Part shown: piece by piece, positions 37,099 to 42,232 of the stretch | Layout: every line of letters begins with the position of its first letter | Numbering within the stretch: the stretch's first letter is position 1 | NCBI GenBank assembly: GCA_019244395.1 | Contig: JAFASQ010000415.1 | Span: 1-42,232 of the forward strand | Source of the DNA: Solirubrobacterales bacterium | Lineage (GTDB): Bacteria; Actinomycetota; Thermoleophilia; Solirubrobacterales; Solirubrobacteraceae | Direction: 5' to 3' | Length of the DNA stretch: 42,232 nt | Translations under genes and position numbers: made by a program | Notes under the pieces: model-generated | Databases searched by the model: none | Told to the model about the DNA's origin: nothing | Seen by the model: only the letters and a program-made list of their open reading frames with translations

Positions 37099-37962
37099 AT
37101 GACATTCCAACGCTCCACATACATGGGCAGCGGCGATCCCGCGCGCAGGGACGCCAACTACTACCCCTGGTGGCTGGACAACCTAGCCGACGACGCGACC
37201 GGAGAGGGTGCGTTCATGCAAGGCGCCGCGCACGGCGCTGCCGCGGTTCGTTCGCTCGTGACTTACGCCCGGACGCTCTACGAGTATCAGGACTTCAACA
37301 ACTTCGGCGATTACGGAGACGACCGCTTCATCGAAGACTACACCACCCAGATTCGCGGCGAGCCCACGGGTGTGATTGTCACGGTCACCCGCAATGCTGC
37401 CGGGGACGCACAGCACATCGTGGTGAACCATCGGCCACGCGACTCAATGCTGCTCCTCGCTCGCTTGTGCGCGGGCGAGTTCGCCGGCACGTCCCTCGAG
37501 AGCCTCTTCGGCGACGGCAAGCCTGACTCCCGCACGAGTGTGGGCGCCACATACCTCGACAACATCAACGGGGTCACCGAGTATTACCCGGAATGGCTTG
37601 ACAACCTGGCCGATGACGCCACGCTGGAAGGCGCGGCGATGAATGGAACCGCCCGCGGTGCGGAGACCGTCCGATCAATCGTGCTCTATGCGCGCACGCT
37701 GTATGAGCATCAGGTGTTCAGATACACGGGCCCCTATGGCGGCAACGGCTTTCTCGAGCAATACACCACGCCGATCAAGGGCCAGGCCACCGGAGTCGTC
37801 GTCAGCGTAACGCGCAACGTCGCCGGCGAGGCCCAGCACATCTCGGTCAACCACCGTCCGCGCAGCTCGGTACTGCTCTTCTCCCGCTTGATGGGCGAGA
37901 AGTTCGCCGACACCGCCATCGGCGAGCACTTCATCCTCCCCACCGACCCCGTCGTCGGCTGA
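37099..37962 (+). CDS. NTF2-like (nuclear transport factor 2/SnoaL superfamily) protein with internal tandem duplication
   Basis: Two aligned halves: YYPWWLDNLADDATGEGAFMQGAAHGAAAVRSLVTYARTLYEYQDF... and YYPEWLDNLADDATLEGAAMNGTARGAETVRSIVLYARTLYEHQVF... Confidence 0.65.
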   Translation: MTFQRSTYMGSGDPARRDANYYPWWLDNLADDATGEGAFMQGAAHGAAAVRSLVTYARTLYEYQDFNNFGDYGDDRFIEDYTTQIRGEPTGVIVTVTRNAAGDAQHIVVNHRPRDSMLLLARLCAGEFAGTSLESLFGDGKPDSRTSVGATYLDNINGVTEYYPEWLDNLADDATLEGAAMNGTARGAETVRSIVLYARTLYEHQVFRYTGPYGGNGFLEQYTTPIKGQATGVVVSVTRNVAGEAQHISVNHRPRSSVLLFSRLMGEKFADTAIGEHFILPTDPVVG

Positions 37963-38259
37963 ACGGCGTCCCGGCAGACCTGGGTCCCGGCGCCCACCTG
38001 CCGCCCCCGGCGGACCGCTTGGGCTGCCTCCGATAACCCGGCCCAGGGCGATCCCAACCGCTTCGAATTTCACCGTCGCGCCGTATTCGCGACGATCTCG
38101 GAGCACGTCTCGCCCCGTACCGCTCACCGTCGTGTCGAGTGGTAGGCGTCCATTGCGCCGCTCGTGACTCATTGTGCCGCTCATCGGTTGTCGTCCTCGG
38201 ATCTCCCGCGTTGTGTGGAGCGCATCCCGAGCCGGTCACCATCGACTCAACGCGGATGA

Positions 38260-38281
38260 CCAGTGTGTCACGGGCGCGACC
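38260..38281 (+). promoter_or_regulatory. Upstream element CCAGTGTGTCACGGGCGCGACC, followed by GTCAC-gatct-GTGAC (38295-38309)
   Basis: 20/22 identity to 34690-34711; upstream of a second alpha/beta hydrolase. Confidence 0.4.
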
Positions 38282-38353
38282 CGACGCGGTCACGGTCACG
38301 ATCTGTGACGTCATCAAATGAATGGTCCGTCCGGGCTTGGAAAGGAGTTCTAT

Positions 38354-39193
38354 ATGTCCATCAAACCCACGGCGCGCGTCGGGCTTGCGGCGCTCATCGT
38401 TGTAGGGCTGAGTGTGGCACTTCCGCTTTCCGCCAATGCAGCGAGACAGTCGCGCGCGCGGCACGGTGCGACCAAGCCGACGATCGTCCTCGTGCACGGC
38501 GCGTGGGCCGACTCGGGGAGTTGGGACCAAGTCATCCGGCGACTGCAGCGCGATGGCTACACCGTCTCGGCGCCACCGAATCCGCTGATGGGCCTGGCAA
38601 CCGATTCGGCCACCATCGCTGACTTCTTGCACACGATCTCAGGGCCGATCGTGCTCGTCGGACATTCCTACGGCGGCGAGGTGATCACGAACGCGGCCTA
38701 CGGCGATAGCCAAGTCAAGTCTCTCGTGTACGTCGACGCCTACATTCCGGCGAAGGGCGACACACTGGAATCGCTTACCGGCGCGGGGTCGTGCTTCCAT
38801 GTGCCGCAGTCTGACCTCCCCAATCTGTTTGACTTCGTTCCGTTCCCCGGTGCCCCGTCCGGTGTCGTCGACGCGTACGTCAAGCAGAGCGTCTTCCCGA
38901 GATGCTTCGCGAACGGCCTCCCTGCCCGGGAAGCGGCGGAGTTGGCTGCAACGCAGCGCCCCCTCGCGACCAACGCTCTCACGGACCCGTCAGGCGCTCC
39001 CGCTTGGGCCACCATCCCGTCCTTTGCCGTCGTCGGCACGGCGGACCACGTGATCCCAGCCGCTGATCAGCTCTCGATGGCCCATAGGGCCGGCGCCATC
39101 GTCGCCAGGATCGACGCTCCGCACCTGTCGATGGTCGCTGATCCCCGCGCCGTGACGAACGTCATCGAGCGGGCGGCGACGCACGCCGGCTGA
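38354..39193 (+). CDS. Secreted alpha/beta hydrolase
   Basis: Signal peptide VGLAALIVVGLSVALPLSANAA; TIVLVHGAWADSGSWDQVIRRLQRDGYTV; IVLVGHSYGGEVITNAA; VGTADHVIPAADQ; PHLSMVADP; SD aaaggag. Confidence 0.88.
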   Translation: MSIKPTARVGLAALIVVGLSVALPLSANAARQSRARHGATKPTIVLVHGAWADSGSWDQVIRRLQRDGYTVSAPPNPLMGLATDSATIADFLHTISGPIVLVGHSYGGEVITNAAYGDSQVKSLVYVDAYIPAKGDTLESLTGAGSCFHVPQSDLPNLFDFVPFPGAPSGVVDAYVKQSVFPRCFANGLPAREAAELAATQRPLATNALTDPSGAPAWATIPSFAVVGTADHVIPAADQLSMAHRAGAIVARIDAPHLSMVADPRAVTNVIERAATHAG

Positions 39194-39213
39194 CACCCGC
39201 CGCAACACGCCCG

Positions 39214-39246
39214 GGCGCTCCGCCCCGCTTTCGATGGCGGAGCGCC
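39214..39246. terminator. Hairpin GGCGCTCCGCC-ccgctttcgat-GGCGGAGCGCC
   Basis: 11-bp perfect arms, 21 nt after the hydrolase stop. Confidence 0.6.
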
Positions 39247-39591
39247 GGCTCCTCCCAACGGCGGAGCGGTAGCAGAACGCACCTCATGACAGGCCGCAAG
39301 GCGAGGCGGGACAAGTAGCGACCGCCGGTCGAGTCGCGGGTAGGAGCCCGTATCACCCCGTTCCAGCAGAGAGCGACTGGACGGACGTGCCACCGGCAAG
39401 AGCCCCCACCGTCGTGGCCCGAGAAGAAATCCGGATTGTGGCCGACCGCTGGCCGGCGATCCGTCTAGCCGGCGCTAATGAACTGACGGTACGGACGACC
39501 CGCGCGTGGGCCAGGGCCTACGTGCGACCGGCCGTCGGAAGCGCGAAGGTCACAACGCACTTTCAACGACCAGATAGAAGGAGAGAACGCC

Positions 39592-41320
39592 ATGGCGGGC
39601 TTCGACTATGACGTGGTGATCATTGGCTCGGGGTTCGCCGGCAGTGTGGCCGCGCTTCGTGCCGCGGAGAAGGGTTACAGGGTCGGCGTGATGGAGTCGG
39701 GCAGGCGCTGGGCGGACGAGGACATCCCGAAGACGCAGTGGGACTTGGCGCATTTCGTCTGGTTTCCGGGTGCGGAGCTGTACGGGGTGCAGAGGATCGA
39801 GTACCTCGACGATGTGCTCATCCTGTGCGGCGCCGGGGTCGGTGGCGGCTCGCACGTGTATGCGAGCACGATGTATGTCCCACCGAACCAGTTCTTCGAG
39901 GCGAAGGAATGGGGGGTATCACGGATTGGGCCGATGAGCTGGCGCCGTATTTCGACCAGGCCAGGAGGATGCTTGGCGTCGTCCGCTACCCCTACATGCC
40001 GACGGACGTCGACCGGGCGATCAAGCAGGTCGCGAACGAGATCGGCCGGGGCGAGACTCACAACAAGGCCCCGCTCGGCGTGTACTTCGGCACGCCGGGG
40101 GTCGAGGCCGAAGATCCGTACTTCGGCGGGGTCGGGCCGCGGCGGACGGGCTGCATCTCCTGCGGAACTGCAACAACGGCTGCGGCCGTAACGCCAAGAA
40201 CAAGCTGACGACGAACTACCTCTACCTCGCCGAGAAGCTGGGCGCGCGGGTTCACGATATGCATGAGGTGTTCGACCTGGTGCCGCTCGAGGGAGGCGGG
40301 TTCGAGGTGCATGCACGTCACCCCGGCTGGGCGCAGCACGCCGGGCACGTCGGCCACCACACGTACACGGCCGAGCAGGTGATCGTGGCCGCCCACGCGT
40401 ACGGGTCGGCCAAGCTCCTGCATCACACGCAGCACAAGGGTCGCCTCGCCGGGCTGTCGAGCGAGCTCGGAAAACGCGCGCGGACCAACTCCGAACAGCT
40501 CCTCTACATCACGCGGACGCACGAGGAGTGGGAGCGCGACCGGGAGAGGATCCACATCATGCCGGGGTCGGTCACGATCACCTCGGGCACTTGGCCGGAT
40601 CCGGTGACGAGTATCGAGCCGACCTATTGGGGGCTCGGAAGCAACGTCTTCGCGTTTCTCGGGACCTACCACCAGCACGGCGAGCAGAAGCATTCGTGCG
40701 AGTCCTGGCTCAAGGAGATCCTCAGGCACCCGAGCGAGGAGATCTTGCCCGCCGACCCGCGCCACTGGTCAGAGCGCTCCTTCGTTGCGCTCTGCTCGCA
40801 GACGACCGACACCTCGATCGAGCTCTACTGGCACGACGGCCTGCTCCGCTCAAAGCCATCGGGAACGCCGCCGTCGGTCCACGTCCCGGCGATCGAGGAC
40901 TTCGTCGACCGCGTGGCGAGGCAGTTGGGAGCTCACGAGGCGGCGCTGGCGACCGAGGTCATCAACCGCAACGCCTCCGCGCACGTCGTCGGCGGGATCC
41001 CAATCGGCGAAAACAGCGAGATCGGCGCTGTGGACCCCTACCTGCGCATGTTCGGCCAGCCAGGCCTGCACGTCATGGATGGGAGCGTGATGCCGGCCAA
41101 TCCGGGCGTGAGCCCGTCGCTCTCGATCACGGCCCTCGTCGAACGCGCAGTCTCGCTGTGGCCGAACAAGGGAGACGAGGACACCAGGCCACCCCTGGGC
41201 TCCGGCTACGAGCGCATCGACCCGGTCATGCCGCACCGAGCGTTCGTCCCCGCCGGCGCGATGGGCGAGCTGCGACTCGACGGCAACAAGTCAGACGTCA
41301 TCCCCGACTACCCCTACTAG
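39592..41320 (+). pseudogene. GMC-family oxidoreductase (cholesterol-oxidase-like), split by two -1 frameshifts
   Basis: FDYDVVIIGSGFAGSVAALRAAEKGYRVGVMESG...CGAGVGGGSHVYASTMYVPPNQFFEAKEW / GGITDWADELAPYFDQARRMLGVVRYPYMPTD...GCISCG / NCNNGCGRNAKNKLTTNYLYLAEKLGARVHD...GLHVMDGSVMPANPGVSPSLSITALVERAVSLW. Confidence 0.85.
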
Positions 41321-41331
41321 AGGAGCAACCC

Positions 41332-41697
41332 ATGAGCACACTCGCACCCGACACCCCTCGCGTGCTCGGACCGGCCGACGCGATCCCGAACCACTTCGTC
41401 GTTCCGTACTACCTCGACGACATCAAGCCACGGATCTCGGTTGCGCGGATCGACGGCAATCTGTACGCGTTCGATGATCTCCGCACCCGCGGCGGACAGC
41501 CGTGTCCACTGTCCGGAGGCCTCCTCAGCGGGAGACGCTGATGTGTCAGTGCCACGGATCCCGGTTCGACATCTCGACCGGCGCCGTGCGGAACGGGCCC
41601 GCCACCGCACCGCTGCGCCGTTACGGGGTGGCGGCACGTTTGCGCCGGCGACTTTGCCGAGGCCAGCTATACGATCACGTTCCTGAATCTTTTTCGT
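41332..41697 (+). pseudogene. Rieske [2Fe-2S] domain protein, frameshifted and lacking the first ligand pair
   Basis: ISVARIDGNLYAFDDLRTRGGQPCPLSGGLLSG / MCQCHGSRFDISTGAVRNGPATAPLRRYGV; CxxH present, expected CxH reads RTR. Confidence 0.7.
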
Positions 41698-41753
41698 GAC
41701 TTATTTCGTTTTCGACTCCGGATTCCGGTGCGAGTACGTGGTTGCGTGGGGCG

Positions 41754-42232
41754 CTAGGACGAGGCTTCTTCCTGCTGGAATTGCGCGACCGAAACGTAAT
41801 GTCGACCTTCCTTGCACCAGGTGCGATATAGCTTTCCGGCGAGACGTAGTTCTCTCAAGAGCGGGATGTACTCGTCTTCGGAGACGGGAACGGGGGGTCC
41901 CCAGTTGGGCAGTGGCGGGAGAGGGGCGTCGGGGAGCTCGATCTGTCGGAGGCCTAACTCTTGGAGCACGCGGTCGCGCGCTATGCCTGTTCGCCTGAGC
42001 ATGGTGAGGGTGAGGCAGGTCTGCTGCTCCCACAGCAGCGCCAGCAGGAGGTGATCTTCCCCGACCGTGGGGCTCCCCATCCCGACGGCGATTCCCTGAG
42101 CGCGGGCAATGACCGTCTGCGCGGACGGCCTCACGGATAAGGGCCAGCGCTCACTATCTGAGCCCGCTCGGCGGTCGCCGTGATAGTGCGGCGGCAAGAT
42201 ATCGATCTCGTGCCGGAGCTGGTGGTAGTCCA
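41754..42232 (-). CDS. Clp N-terminal (Clp_N) domain protein, 5' end beyond the window
   Basis: SAQTVIARAQGIAVGMGSPTVGEDHLLLALLWEQQTCLTLTMLRRTGIARDRVLQELGL; frame open to the right edge (DYHQLRHEIDILPPHYHGDRRA). Confidence 0.8.
   Translation of the reverse strand, partial: DYHQLRHEIDILPPHYHGDRRAGSDSERWPLSVRPSAQTVIARAQGIAVGMGSPTVGEDHLLLALLWEQQTCLTLTMLRRTGIARDRVLQELGLRQIELPDAPLPPLPNWGPPVPVSEDEYIPLLRELRLAGKLYRTWCKEGRHYVSVAQFQQEEASS

Overview
High-GC, actinobacterial-looking chromosomal window (Thermoleophilia-like by feel only; taxonomy not tested) with about 33 supportable coding regions. Left part: pcaB-like lyase (cut by the left edge) with a MarR regulator, a secreted alpha/beta hydrolase, three GT-C type membrane glycosyltransferases, a YbdK-type ligase with a PuuD-like amidotransferase, a VOC/AraC pair, a PknB-type kinase with an extracellular domain, and a PQQ-type beta-propeller. 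Middle: an orphan ParA translationally coupled to a repeat-containing basic membrane-anchored protein, then a decayed stretch (~17.6-19.6 kb) holding a tRNA-Ile-like 3' fragment, a broken DUF3024 gene and a DUF433/DUF5615 toxin-antitoxin pair with a frameshifted toxin. Then an ECF41-like sigma factor with a DoxX-like protein, a DHA2 MFS pump, a quinone-oxidoreductase-like protein and an isochorismatase-like hydrolase. Right part: a BNR-type beta-propeller overlapping a MoaD/ThiS ubiquitin-like gene, two tandem giant LuxR (LAL) regulators, and an accessory cluster (two alpha/beta hydrolases, TDT/SLAC1-like transporter, internally duplicated NTF2-like protein, frameshifted GMC oxidoreductase, damaged Rieske protein), ending in a Clp-N protein cut by the right edge. 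Best leads: the ParA/TPRAT-repeat protein pair, the propeller-MoaD pair, a related upstream sequence before three genes of the cluster, a 112-bp imperfect palindrome, and a run of frameshifts that are either real decay or base-calling errors. All family calls are by eye; no searches were run.
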